A stretch of 64,000 bases of DNA from Chryseobacterium sp. LAM-KRS1 (GTDB lineage: Bacteria; Bacteroidota; Bacteroidia; Flavobacteriales; Weeksellaceae), in contig NZ_JAAOIZ010000001.1 in the NCBI RefSeq assembly GCF_013184525.1, positions 744,001-808,000 on the forward strand, given 5' to 3'. Below the pieces are notes generated by a model that did not search any database, had not been told where the DNA came from, and saw only the letters and a list, made by a program, of their open reading frames with translations. Of this stretch, positions 8,242 to 16,799 are shown one piece after another. The position numbers were made by a program, and so were the translations under genes. How positions within the stretch are numbered: the stretch's first letter is position 1; the number at the start of each line of letters is the position of its first letter.

Positions 8242-9303
8242 TTAATACAAAACTCCCATACTTTCTGCTGCAAAGCCTGAAAGTTCTTCTAATTTTCCCT
8301 CTTTTACTTTTTTCACCCACTGATAATCGTTCAGTAAAGCACGGCCTACAGCCACTAAGTCGAAATCCTGTCTTTCTAACCTTCTCAGTAATTCCGTAAG
8401 GTCAGATTTTTCTGAGCTTTCACCCGCAAATGCCGACATGAAATCACCTTTAAGTCCTACGGACCCTACGGTAATTGTTGGCTGGCCGGTTACTTTTTTG
8501 GCCCATCCGGCAAAGTTAAGATCCGAACCTTCAAACTCTGGCTCCCAGAAACGACGTTGTGAACAATGGAAGATATCTACTCCCGCTTCTTTTAAAGGAA
8601 GCAACCAATCTTCCATCTCAGAAGGGTTTGCGGCCAGTCTGCTTTTATAATCCTGCTGTTTCCACTGCGAAAGTCGGATGATAATTGTAAAATCTTCTCC
8701 TACAGCCGCTCTGATTGCTTTTACTACCTCTACAGCAAAGCGGGTTCTTTCCTTTATTGTTTTACCACCATATTCATCAGTTCTTGTATTGGTAACCTCC
8801 CATAGAAACTGGTCGATAAGATAACCGTGAGCACCGTGGATCTCAATACAATCGAAGCCTAAATCTTTAGCTGATTTCGCTGAAGCTGCAAATTGATTTA
8901 TGGTGTCCTGAATATCTTCCAGAGACATAGTAGAAGCTTTTTCCATAGAAACCAAAGGATAGTCGTCAGATGAACGGGTATCGCCCACGTGCCATATCTG
9001 TGGTCCCATTTTACCCCCGTTATGATGAACCTGATCGATTACATTTTTCCAACCTGCCAATGCTTCAGTACCGTAGAAATCAGGAATATTCTGCATATTT
9101 TTAGAGGCAGGGCGATTGATTACAGTTCCTTCAGAAAGGATTAATCCAACTTCTGAGGCTGCTCTACGGCCGTAATAATCTGCAATTTGTTGTGTAGGTA
9201 CACCATTATCCGATTGTGCTCTCGTCATGGGAGCCATTACAATTCTGTTTTTAAGGTGTAGATTTTTATAGTTAAATGGAGTGAATAACGCGTCTGTACT
9301 CAT
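8242..9303 (-). CDS. old yellow enzyme family NADH:flavin oxidoreductase
   Basis: This 353-residue TIM-barrel flavoprotein of the OYE family starts with LFTPFNYKNLHLKNRIVMAPMTRA. HGAHGYLIDQFLW carries the conserved active-site region, followed by NTRTDEYGG, and the C-terminal DLVAVGRALL binds FMN phosphate. Members reduce alpha,beta-unsaturated carbonyls, nitro compounds or maleimides with NAD(P)H and are often induced by electrophiles. It is divergent from an HxlR-type regulator, and the 135 bases between them hold repeated GTAAC half-sites. This is the usual sensor-plus-detoxification arrangement. Confidence 0.9.
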   Translation of the reverse strand: MSTDALFTPFNYKNLHLKNRIVMAPMTRAQSDNGVPTQQIADYYGRRAASEVGLILSEGTVINRPASKNMQNIPDFYGTEALAGWKNVIDQVHHNGGKMGPQIWHVGDTRSSDDYPLVSMEKASTMSLEDIQDTINQFAASAKSAKDLGFDCIEIHGAHGYLIDQFLWEVTNTRTDEYGGKTIKERTRFAVEVVKAIRAAVGEDFTIIIRLSQWKQQDYKSRLAANPSEMEDWLLPLKEAGVDIFHCSQRRFWEPEFEGSDLNFAGWAKKVTGQPTITVGSVGLKGDFMSAFAGESSEKSDLTELLRRLERQDFDLVAVGRALLNDYQWVKKVKEGKLEELSGFAAESMGVLY

Positions 9304-9339
9304 TTTCTATTAATTTTTATTAATAATTTTTATTCTTTT

Positions 9340-9436
9340 GTTACACAAAGTAACTAATAATAATTCGTTTTTGTACCTATTAGAAAAAAAATTGTGGTAA
9401 CTTTGTCGTAACAAACGATAGTAACCGGCTTGTAAC
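9340..9436 (+). promoter_or_regulatory. GTAAC half-site array between oxidoreductase and HxlR genes
   Basis: GTTAC-N5-GTAAC (9340-9354) is a perfect inverted repeat near the oxidoreductase start. Four more direct GTAAC copies lie at 9397, 9408, 9421 and 9432, spaced 11, 13 and 11 bases apart, the last one abutting the HxlR ATG at 9439. TAACTTTG (9398-9405) also fits the -7 promoter consensus. The array is a strong candidate for HxlR binding at both promoters; binding itself is inferred. Confidence 0.6.
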
Positions 9437-9438
9437 TT

Positions 9439-9780
9439 ATGAAAGAAAATAAAATAACCCAGCACTGTTGTCCCCTGGTAAAGGCTATGTCCTCCCTGGG
9501 AAGTAAATGGAAGCCTGTCATTGTTATGGTAATTAATGACAGAAAATTACGGTTTGGACAGATTGCAGCCCGCATTCATGTCATTTCGCGTAAGGTTCTT
9601 ACCGACCAGCTAAGAGAAATGGTAGAGGATGGACTGCTAATCAGAGAGGAATTTAAAGAACTGCCACCACGGGTTGAATATACCCTCACGGAAAAGGGAC
9701 TTGCTCTTTTGCCCATTTTAAATTTATTGGAAGATTGGGAAAGAAATTATGAAACAAAAGAAGTGTTGGCTGAGGCATAA
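9439..9780 (+). CDS. HxlR-family transcriptional regulator
   Basis: This 113-residue winged-helix protein is typical of HxlR/DUF24: an N-terminal CCPLVKAMSSLGSKWKPVIV, then RKLRFGQIAARIHVISRKVLTDQLREMVEDGLL as the DNA-reading part and PPRVEYTLTEKG as the wing. The cysteine pair before the first helix is at the position used by redox- or electrophile-sensing members such as HypR and YodB. It is divergent from the old yellow enzyme gene and probably controls it together with itself through the GTAAC sites. Confidence 0.85.
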   Translation: MKENKITQHCCPLVKAMSSLGSKWKPVIVMVINDRKLRFGQIAARIHVISRKVLTDQLREMVEDGLLIREEFKELPPRVEYTLTEKGLALLPILNLLEDWERNYETKEVLAEA

Positions 9781-10036
9781 CGTTTTTTGATTTTATAAGA
9801 TTAAGAGTTTTTGATGCCAGGTTGATGATTGATTCCTACTCAGTTAAAGATTATTTTATTTTTTATAAGAGGGGCATTAGTGAATTAAAATTCAGTAAAT
9901 GCTTATGACATGCATAACAGATTAAGTAAAAAAAGAAGACAATCTCTAATCTCAAATACTTTTTTTTATAATTAATCGTTATATTTATCGAATTAATTCT
10001 TAAATCAAAAATGGATTAATAGATCATAACTTTTAG

Positions 10037-11095
10037 ATGACCAGTAAAATCATTGGTGTAGGAAACTACATCCCCCCGGAAACCATTACCAATTTATTCT
10101 TTGATAAACACAATTTTATAAACAAAAGCGGCGAGTCATTAAAAGAAAGTAATGCTATTATTGCCAGTAAACTCAAGGAGATTACGGGCATTGAAGAAAG
10201 AAGATATGCAAGCAATGATCAGGTTACATCCGATCTGGGCTTTATTGCTGCCAAAGCAGCTATCGAAGATGCAGGAATTGATCCTGAAACGTTGGATTAT
10301 ATTATATTTGCCCATAACTTTGGGGATGTCCGCTTTGGAACTGTTCAGTCCGATACGGTTCCAAGTCTTGCCTCAAGGGTAAAACACCTATTAAAAATCA
10401 AAAATAATTTTTGCGTCGCCTATGACGTATTATTCGGATGTCCCGGATGGATCGAAGGAATCATCCAGGCCAATGCATTCATTAAATCCGGTATTGCCAA
10501 AAGATGCCTGGTTATCGGAGCTGAGACCTTATCCAGGGTAGTGGATATCCACGACAGGGATAGTATGATCTATGCAGATGGGGCAGGGGCAGCCATTCTG
10601 GAGATCTCTGAGGAAGAAAACGGAATAAAATCCCATATCTCAGCCTCTTTTACCCTGACCGAAAAAGATTATTTATATTTCGGAAAATCATACAACAATG
10701 ACAAATGCCCGGATACCAAATACATTAAAATGGACGGGCGTAAAATTTACGAATTTGCTCTTTCAAATGTTCCGGATGCAATGAAGAAATGTCTGGATGA
10801 CAGTGGCTATGGAATTGATCAGCTGAATAAGATTATCATCCACCAGGCGAATGAGAAAATGGATGAAGCTATTGTTAAAAGATTCTATCAGTTGTACAAT
10901 ACACCTATGCCCGAAGATATTATGCCTATGGTTATCAAAAAACTAGGCAATAGCAGTGTGGCAACAATCCCTTCATTACTAAGCATGATCCTGAAAGATG
11001 AACTGGATTCTCATGATATTGATAAAGGAGATATAGTCTTGTTTGCCTCAGTAGGAGCGGGGATGAATATTAATGCATTTGTATATAAATTTTAA
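10037..11095 (+). CDS. 3-oxoacyl-ACP synthase III-like (KAS III) enzyme
   Basis: This 352-residue thiolase-fold protein has the complete KAS III triad: C135 in VLFGCPGW, H269 in IIIHQAN and N305 in KLGNSS. KAS III enzymes condense acyl-CoA with malonyl-ACP. The sequence is longer than housekeeping FabH and has no fab neighbours, so it is more likely an accessory synthase for a special lipid or small molecule. It stands alone: a 256-base AT-rich gap precedes it and the tRNA-Ser promoter follows. Confidence 0.8.
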   Translation: MTSKIIGVGNYIPPETITNLFFDKHNFINKSGESLKESNAIIASKLKEITGIEERRYASNDQVTSDLGFIAAKAAIEDAGIDPETLDYIIFAHNFGDVRFGTVQSDTVPSLASRVKHLLKIKNNFCVAYDVLFGCPGWIEGIIQANAFIKSGIAKRCLVIGAETLSRVVDIHDRDSMIYADGAGAAILEISEEENGIKSHISASFTLTEKDYLYFGKSYNNDKCPDTKYIKMDGRKIYEFALSNVPDAMKKCLDDSGYGIDQLNKIIIHQANEKMDEAIVKRFYQLYNTPMPEDIMPMVIKKLGNSSVATIPSLLSMILKDELDSHDIDKGDIVLFASVGAGMNINAFVYKF

Positions 11096-11123
11096 TATTT
11101 TATTCACAGACTGCTAAAAATAT

Positions 11124-11154
11124 TTTGTCAGAAATAAAAAACTCTCTATATTTG
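11124..11154 (+). promoter_or_regulatory. promoter of tRNA-Ser
   Basis: TTTG (11124-11127) and TATATTTG (11147-11154) are separated by 19 bases, an exact match to the Bacteroidetes -33/-7 pattern, and lie 34 bases before the tRNA. Confidence 0.75.
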
Positions 11155-11188
11155 CACCACTGAAAACGAAGGTATAACCGGAGTTCAG

Positions 11189-11273
11189 GGAGAGTTGGCA
11201 GAGTGGTCGATTGCGGCAGTCTTGAAAACTGTTGACTGTAACAGGTCCGGGGGTTCGAATCCCTCACTCTCCG
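11189..11273 (+). tRNA. tRNA-Ser(UGA): tRNA-Ser(UGA)
   Basis: These 85 bases fold as a type II tRNA. The acceptor stem GGAGAGT pairs with ACTCTCC, with discriminator G73. The anticodon loop in GCAGTCTTGAAAACTGT shows TGA, a long variable arm follows, and GGTTCGAATCC forms the T arm. The long variable arm and TGA anticodon identify serine. CCA is not encoded. Its 3' end is the apparent integration site of the adjacent element. Confidence 0.95.
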
Positions 11274-11351
11274 CAAAATGCGAAACGAAAGTTTTCAAAA
11301 AGCATCAAAAATAGATAAAACCTGCAATTAGTAAAAATTGCAGGTTTTTTG
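11254..11351 (+). repeat. direct repeat, left copy (attL-like)
   Basis: From the T loop of tRNA-Ser through its terminator, about 97 bases recur at 14335-14430 with only a handful of differences. The left copy keeps the tRNA and terminator intact. Confidence 0.85.
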
Positions 11352-11352
11352 T
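11318..11352 (+). terminator. terminator of tRNA-Ser
   Basis: CCTGCAATT pairs with AATTGCAGG and is followed by a T run, 45 bases after the tRNA. Confidence 0.85.
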
Positions 11353-11498
11353 TTTTTGGGAAAGTATATCAAAGTTTTCAAAAATGCTCAAAATATTTGT
11401 GGCACGCTCATCAATTTGTAAACTCCTTAATGACTTGATTTCAATAGACTTTAGTTCGACATTTACTAGCTTTAAAATTTTCGAGTTGTGTTGGAAAT

Positions 11499-11693
11499 AG
11501 TTATGGGCTTATCTTTTTTTTGAAGAGTTCAAAAAGGAAATCTGATAGTATCAGAAATGTTTATTTGAGAATTAAAGTTGATGGTATCCCAAAAGAGACC
11601 TCTATTAAAAGAAAATGGGATGTAAAAAGATGGGATCAACATTTGGATGACAAATTTCAACTTTGCCGTTATTTATTAGTTTTTTCTTCTTGA
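11499..11693 (+). pseudogene. truncated tyrosine-type integrase (N-terminal arm-binding part)
   Basis: One frame reads LIFFLKSSKRKSD, VYLRIKVDGIPKETSIKRKW and DVKRWDQ before losing similarity and stopping at 11691. This is the pattern of the arm-type DNA-binding domain at the start of Bacteroidetes tyrosine recombinases, in which a YLRI-VDG strand pair is followed by KRK and KWD. No clear start codon is in frame and the core and catalytic domains are missing. It sits next to the tRNA-Ser repeat, where an integrase of an integrative element is expected. It is a remnant and cannot be active. Confidence 0.7.
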
Positions 11694-11773
11694 ATGTATT
11701 TTCCAACAAAATATATTATTCTATTTTTACCGAATCAATGATATAATTTGATCTATAATAACATCAGTAAATC

Positions 11774-12655
11774 TTGAAAAACCAAAAAAACAGCATCAAA
11801 CAATTTGAACTCTCACCTGATTCTAGGGCGGGAATGTTGATTGTAAATATGGAAAATAGAGAGGATGATCACCATGATGTTTCAAGGCCTCACCGTGATA
11901 ATCATTGTCAATTCATGCTAGCTGTGGAAGGTGAATTCAAATTAAATATAGATTTTGAAAATATTGAGTTTATAGGTCCGGCAATACTTTTTGTTTTCCC
12001 TGATGAGGTGCATCATGTCATAGAAGTGCATCAGCCAAAAGGTTGGATGATCGGTTTTGATCCATCACTGGTAGATAAGGAAGTATTGCAATTATTAGAA
12101 AATAATTTCAGTAATCCGTTAGTCCCTGAAACAGGATCTGTTTTTTATCAGGAGATTTTTAAATTGACGGATCTTATTGAAAAGTTACAGTTACATAACA
12201 CAAACAATTACATTCAAAAAAGCATCCATTCATTATTGAATAGTCTTTTGAATCTTATTGCCGGAAATCTTGCCAGTATCATACCGGATAATAAGGTCAA
12301 AGAAAAGCGAAGCTTCATCATTAAAGAAGCTTTCATAAAACTTTCCAAAGAACATTTTAAAACATGGAAACAGCCTGCACAATATGCCTCGGCGCTTTCA
12401 ATTTCGACTGCCCATCTGAATGATACAGTAAAATCTTTGACTGGAAGTCCTGTATCTGTACATATCCAGCAAGCTTCCATTATAGAGGCAAAAAGATTAT
12501 TATATTTTACGGACAATACGGTACGGGAAATTGCTTACGAAGTAGGATATGATGAGCCGGTATATTTTGGAAAGCTTTTTAAAAAAGTAACCAACCTCAC
12601 TCCACTTGAGTTTCGGAAGAAATTCCGTGATCAGGACTATCCTTCCCCTTTTTAA
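11774..12655 (+). CDS. AraC-family transcriptional regulator
   Basis: This 293-residue protein has an N-terminal cupin-like sensor (HRDNHCQFMLAVEGEF, then FVFPDEVHHV) and a C-terminal double helix-turn-helix. The second of these reads VREIAYEVGYDEPVYFGKLFKKVTNLTPLEFR. The start is a TTG at 11774; a stop lies just upstream in frame and the next ATG (11834) would cut into the sensor domain. It is the first cargo gene of the element, 59 bases before the phosphatase-like gene, so it probably controls that two-gene unit. The signal is unknown. Confidence 0.8.
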   Translation: MKNQKNSIKQFELSPDSRAGMLIVNMENREDDHHDVSRPHRDNHCQFMLAVEGEFKLNIDFENIEFIGPAILFVFPDEVHHVIEVHQPKGWMIGFDPSLVDKEVLQLLENNFSNPLVPETGSVFYQEIFKLTDLIEKLQLHNTNNYIQKSIHSLLNSLLNLIAGNLASIIPDNKVKEKRSFIIKEAFIKLSKEHFKTWKQPAQYASALSISTAHLNDTVKSLTGSPVSVHIQQASIIEAKRLLYFTDNTVREIAYEVGYDEPVYFGKLFKKVTNLTPLEFRKKFRDQDYPSPF

Positions 12656-12714
12656 AACTACTTCCAGAGCTCTTACAGTACGTAAGTTTGCATTGTAATT
12701 AATAAACAATTGAC

Positions 12715-13521
12715 ATGCAAAACAAAACAAATATTCAGGTCATCCTGGATGCAGTACGAAAAATAGGCGATGCCTTTTTAAAAGAGTATAAACAAAATCC
12801 GATACCACAGAGTATGGACGAACTGTTAAAGCAACTGGACGATATTGACGACAAGTGCCTAACATCATTAAAGAAGGATTTGTCACTGGAATTTCCAGAC
12901 ACACCATGGCACATAGGCGATGAGTTTGATACAGATTCGCAAAGAAGTCCTGCACGGCAAGATGAATATTGGCTTTGTGATGCGATGGATGGGGCAATAC
13001 AATACCTTCAACATATCGCAGGGTGGACCATAAATCTTGTTCTTGTCCGTCAGGGTAAACCTGCATTATCTGTTATATATGATCCATTGGCTGGCGAAAT
13101 GTTTTGGGCAATAGATGGGGAAGGTGCTTTCATGAACAGTAAATTGCTTAAGCTTAGTCAAAAAACTGATCTTTCGGTAATGTTGGCCGTTTTTGATTAT
13201 GGTCATCAGGATAAATCTGATAACCAATTGAATGAAAAAATTGGTTCTACCGTTACTAAACTGCTTCATAATTTTGGAATTGTCAGAAACTATGGACCTC
13301 ATGGATTGCAACTAGCCTATGTAGGTGCGGGAAGAATAGATTTATTTGTCCAGGAGGATATTGATACCTATAACTGGATCGCGGGATTACTCATCGCCAA
13401 AGAGGCTGGTGCAGATTTATTGACCACTACCGGAGAACCATGGAAATGGGGAAGCGAGAGCCTATTAGTGGCATCTAAAAGAACTATAGAGAAATACCTG
13501 GAAATTAAATCTACTATATAA
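12715..13521 (+). CDS. inositol monophosphatase family protein, altered metal site
   Basis: This 268-residue protein follows the inositol monophosphatase/FBPase-like fold: an N-terminal helix pair, then CDAMDGAIQYL in place of the canonical DPIDGTxNF loop, and TYNWIAGLLIAKEAGA in place of WDxAAG. The first Asp pair is kept, but the metal-binding Asp of the second motif is Asn. Family members remove phosphate from inositol-1-phosphate, PAP or sugar phosphates using two or three Mg ions. The Asn substitution suggests altered or lost catalysis. A TAAGTTTG box (12683-12690) could serve as promoter. The next gene begins on the base after its stop. Confidence 0.75.
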   Translation: MQNKTNIQVILDAVRKIGDAFLKEYKQNPIPQSMDELLKQLDDIDDKCLTSLKKDLSLEFPDTPWHIGDEFDTDSQRSPARQDEYWLCDAMDGAIQYLQHIAGWTINLVLVRQGKPALSVIYDPLAGEMFWAIDGEGAFMNSKLLKLSQKTDLSVMLAVFDYGHQDKSDNQLNEKIGSTVTKLLHNFGIVRNYGPHGLQLAYVGAGRIDLFVQEDIDTYNWIAGLLIAKEAGADLLTTTGEPWKWGSESLLVASKRTIEKYLEIKSTI

Positions 13522-14148
13522 ATGAAAATAGCTGTTATAGGTGCTGGAGCTGGAATTGGATTACAAGCCGTTAATAAAGCACTAAAAAGAGGGCACACCG
13601 TTAAGGCATTATCAAGAAATACCGATGATATTCCGGACCATCCGAATTTAATTAAAATTAACGGAAGCGCGACTTCGGCCTCTGATTTAAGAAGTGCTAT
13701 CACAGATACCGATACCGTTATGATTACAGTGGGAACAAAAAATAAAAAGGCGACCACACTTTTTTCTGATATCGCAAAAACTTTGATTGAAGTATGCAAG
13801 GAACTTAATTTCTCTTCACCAGTTTTAGTGATTACGGGTTTTGGAGCAGGAGAAAGTGAAAAATATTTGAGCTTTTTTATGCGTACAGTAATTTCTTTAT
13901 TCCTTAAAGATCAATATTCAGATAAAAGTAGGATGGAAACCCTTATAACAAAAAGTCCTATAAAATGGGAGATCGTAAGACCCGGAATGCTTACCAATAA
14001 TGCAGATTCGTCAATGTATAGGACTGTACGGGAGCTACATAAGGGAATGAAGGTAGGAAAAATCTCGAGAGCTGGTGTGGCAGATTTTCTTGTAAACGAA
14101 GCGGAAAATCCAAAAATGCTATATCAATACGTTACACTTACTAATTAA
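13522..14148 (+). CDS. NAD(P)-binding (NmrA/atypical SDR) protein
   Basis: This 208-residue Rossmann protein starts with MKIAVIGAGAGIGLQAVNKAL, a dinucleotide-binding loop of the atypical SDR type. VMITVG and VLVITGFGAGES mark the next strands, and WEIVRPGML matches the conserved IVRPG stretch of NmrA-like reductases. There is no YxxxK. It may reduce a small molecule or act as a redox-sensing regulator. It is fused end to end with the phosphatase-like gene, so the two are co-translated. Confidence 0.8.
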   Translation: MKIAVIGAGAGIGLQAVNKALKRGHTVKALSRNTDDIPDHPNLIKINGSATSASDLRSAITDTDTVMITVGTKNKKATTLFSDIAKTLIEVCKELNFSSPVLVITGFGAGESEKYLSFFMRTVISLFLKDQYSDKSRMETLITKSPIKWEIVRPGMLTNNADSSMYRTVRELHKGMKVGKISRAGVADFLVNEAENPKMLYQYVTLTN

Positions 14149-14334
14149 TTATATTGTAAAGACTTTTTTTCTATCGAAGTATTTAAGAATTAGAATGAAG
14201 TTTTAAATACTTATAAAAGATTGCTATTAAAGAATAAATGGGGGAATTACTATTTGTAATAGAAATGATTTTAATGCATCTCTATTATAAGTTCAAGATT
14301 AAAGTTAGTAAACAAAGCATATTGAAAGAGTAAC

Positions 14335-14430
14335 TTCGAATCCCTCATTCTCCGCAAAATGCGAAACGGAAGTTTTTAAAAAGCATCAAAAAATAGATAA
14401 AACCTGCAATTAGTAAAATTGTAAGTTTTG
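14335..14430 (+). repeat. direct repeat, right copy (attR-like)
   Basis: TTCGAATCCCTCA begins a copy of the tRNA-Ser 3' end and its downstream sequence. The first changes are one C-to-T in the tRNA part and small changes later; the terminator arm has decayed. No tRNA can form here. Confidence 0.85.
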
Positions 14431-14631
14431 TTTTTGAAATAGACTGTCAAAAGACCTCAAAGGTATATAATTTCCAATTCACGGACTTTAGAAATATTGC
14501 ATGATTTCAAATTTGTATTTAGTAAATTACCCATACTAATAATTATGGCTATATGATCTGTTTATAAAGACTCTATGTGTCCTAAAAAATATATGAATAT
14601 AAGAGACTAAAGAATAATCCTATTATACGGT

Positions 14632-15513
14632 ATGAACAATGAACAAAAAATAATCCGGCTTTCAGGCAGTTTAAATACTCGTGATCTTGGAGGCTTACAA
14701 TCTAGTGACGGGAGAATGATAAAATATGGTGCCCTTTATCGAAGCTCACAGCTCAATTATCTCACAGAGCAAGATGTTGAGATATTGAAAAGACTAAATA
14801 TTCGTACTATAGTAGATTTCCGTGCATTAAAAGAAGCCGAAGAATTACCGGACAAGCTTCCTTTAAATGTAAAAGTAGTGAACGTACCCATCTTAGGAAA
14901 TAAGATTGATAAAAGTAAAATTGCAGAATATGTGAAACATAATGATTTACCCATTACTATGGAAGACGAAGTAGCCACTTGGAAGTACGGACCATTTCAA
15001 CGGATGCTATACCTTGTCAATAGTTATCGGAATCCTGACTACATAGAGGTTGTAAAACAGTACAGGGCATTTTTTCAACTGATTTCCATGCAACCTATCG
15101 AAGAAGCTTTACTTTATCATTGTACCGGAGGCAGAGATCGGACAGGATTAGCAACTGTATTTTTGTTAAATATGTTAGATATCCCAATGGATAAAATCAA
15201 AGAAAACTACTTACAATCTAATCTGTTTTTACAACCAGACAGAGGAAACCCGAATTCTGAAGAATTTAAAAAATTTATTTTTTCAAATGTTTATATCCAA
15301 CCTATCGACAATATTCATTTTAAAAAAGTGGCAGAAGAATTTGGTACGACAACTCAAAAAATTTATGATGCATTAAAGCTGAAACCCGAATATATTAATC
15401 AAATTTTAGGAAATATTATTAAAAAATATGGTTCACTTTCCAATTTTTATAAAACCGAATTCGGGATTGGTGAATATGAAACCAAAATGTTAAGAGAAAA
15501 ATATTTAGAATGA
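14632..15513 (+). CDS. tyrosine-protein phosphatase (Tyr_phosphatase3-like)
   Basis: This 293-residue protein begins with LSGSLNTRDLGGL and has LYRSSQL, then the P-loop HCTGGRDRTG, which matches HCxxGxxR of cysteine-dependent protein tyrosine phosphatases. The N-terminal NxRDLGG and RS motifs are typical of the bacterial group that includes lipid and tyrosine phosphatases. There is no signal peptide, so it acts in the cytosol. It lies just outside the right repeat of the integrative element and forms its own unit. The substrate is unknown. Confidence 0.85.
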   Translation: MNNEQKIIRLSGSLNTRDLGGLQSSDGRMIKYGALYRSSQLNYLTEQDVEILKRLNIRTIVDFRALKEAEELPDKLPLNVKVVNVPILGNKIDKSKIAEYVKHNDLPITMEDEVATWKYGPFQRMLYLVNSYRNPDYIEVVKQYRAFFQLISMQPIEEALLYHCTGGRDRTGLATVFLLNMLDIPMDKIKENYLQSNLFLQPDRGNPNSEEFKKFIFSNVYIQPIDNIHFKKVAEEFGTTTQKIYDALKLKPEYINQILGNIIKKYGSLSNFYKTEFGIGEYETKMLREKYLE

Positions 15514-15788
15514 AAATTTAGAACAAAATAATTACTTGATTCGTTTTTTTATAACTATTATTTGCTTTTTTTCCTAAGTTTAGTTTTCCCGGATTTTGAA
15601 TATAAGAAGTCAGGTAATCCATATTATCTACTAATTTCTTGCTCAAACTCATAGGTTCTTTATTAATACATTAAAGTTATCGGCCAACTAATATAGCTTA
15701 TCCATAAATGTTATGGTTAAAGTATATCCAGCAAACAATGGCGATTGCTTGTAGATTTTTTGGAATACCAAAGCAAATGTTATGAGCT
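15514..15788. other. gene-poor gap with two possible ORF fragments
   Basis: A minus-strand frame at 15518-15652 could encode 44 residues but matches nothing I know. On the plus strand, 15713-15754 reads MVKVYPANNGDCL then stops. This resembles the start of some metallo-beta-lactamase-fold hydrolases (VKVYPAKNGD) and may be a broken remnant. Both readings are weak. Confidence 0.25.
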
Positions 15789-16799
15789 CTATAAAATAAT
15801 ATTATTTTGGTTTAGATTTGTGTTTTTCAAATTCACTTCTCCCAGCATTTCTCTTAATTCAATTTCTACTTGAAAACTAATTTGGGATATAGGAACATCA
15901 TTGGCACCTCCCTCAAATGGATTTTCAGTATTTTCACCTACTTGTGCTATAGATGAATACAACCAGGAAATTAAGCAACTGAAAGGAATGATCAGCCAAA
16001 TCATATTTCCTTTCATCAATCCGTCCACACTTTCGTTGAGCCTATTAAAATCTGACAATAATCCATACGGCAGTAGAAATGAAAAAGATTGAATGAGAAG
16101 GTTGTTAATAATATTATGCTGGCGGGGAAATGGAGAATATTTAATCTGTTCACTTTTTCCCTGCAGATTATAAAACTCTTTGATCGATTTTTCCATATCC
16201 ATAAATTGAGCCATTATGATTTCCTGTTTGTCGTAAAGAGATTTCAGATTTTTGCTTTGTAGCCCCATAATATAAGTTGAAGTATTTCTTGCCTTAAGAG
16301 CGGCCTCCAGCTCTTCAGCCACCAGGTATTTCGCCAGTTCTTCTTTGAGGGTTGTTTGCCGTTCCGGAATTTTGAAGTGTTTACGATAATTTACGTTATT
16401 CTTTTTATTGGTTGATTCCCAGCTTTGGTGTTCTCTCATGCTGTAACGTAAGGAAGTAACCCAGGCAATATGCGTATAAATAAGAGTTTTTGGGCTTTCG
16501 CTGTTATCTGGTAAGTAATCTTTGCCCATCAACCCCCAGGCACGGCTATTGGATAGGATAGAAGTCCATACATTCTGGGCTTCTAAGGACCGGTTGTAGC
16601 TTAGGTTATTTTTAAAGCCTAATATAAATGCAGTTGCTGTTCCCAGCATTGCAATGACAGACCAGGGAATGGCGACCCATTTTAAACCGAAAATGTGATA
16701 AAGACATATGGGAATAAAGCCTAAAAGGATCAAAATGTAAATTTTACTTTTTGTCCATTTCATAAATTCAAAGAGATTGTATGATTTACCAATATACAT
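15789..16799 (-). CDS. bestrophin-like anion channel family protein
   Basis: This 336-residue membrane protein of the bestrophin/RFP-TM family has paired hydrophobic segments near the N-terminus (about 20-65) and near 235-285. The tail ENPFEGGANDVPISQI is the conserved C-terminal signature (NPFxxxxxDVP). Bacterial bestrophins form pentameric channels for anions or cations. It stands alone, convergent with the phosphatase gene across a 275-base gap. Confidence 0.85.
   Translation of the reverse strand: MYIGKSYNLFEFMKWTKSKIYILILLGFIPICLYHIFGLKWVAIPWSVIAMLGTATAFILGFKNNLSYNRSLEAQNVWTSILSNSRAWGLMGKDYLPDNSESPKTLIYTHIAWVTSLRYSMREHQSWESTNKKNNVNYRKHFKIPERQTTLKEELAKYLVAEELEAALKARNTSTYIMGLQSKNLKSLYDKQEIIMAQFMDMEKSIKEFYNLQGKSEQIKYSPFPRQHNIINNLLIQSFSFLLPYGLLSDFNRLNESVDGLMKGNMIWLIIPFSCLISWLYSSIAQVGENTENPFEGGANDVPISQISFQVEIELREMLGEVNLKNTNLNQNNIIL

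Larger units (their letters stand above)
11254..14430 (+). mobile_element. decayed integrative element at tRNA-Ser
   Basis: The element is bounded by the two 97-base repeats. It holds the integrase remnant and three intact cargo genes on the same strand (AraC regulator, inositol-monophosphatase-like, NAD(P)-binding). The right repeat has lost terminator symmetry, and its tRNA part is only a 3' fragment, as expected after insertion that restores the tRNA on the left. Lack of an intact integrase means it is fixed in place. The two spans outside genes and repeats (11352-11498, 14149-14334) show no other recognisable gene. Confidence 0.7.

Noticed and set aside
14335..14360. Possible second tRNA-Ser
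   Set aside because: Only the T-loop and acceptor 3' end are present; no D arm, anticodon or 5' acceptor strand exists upstream.
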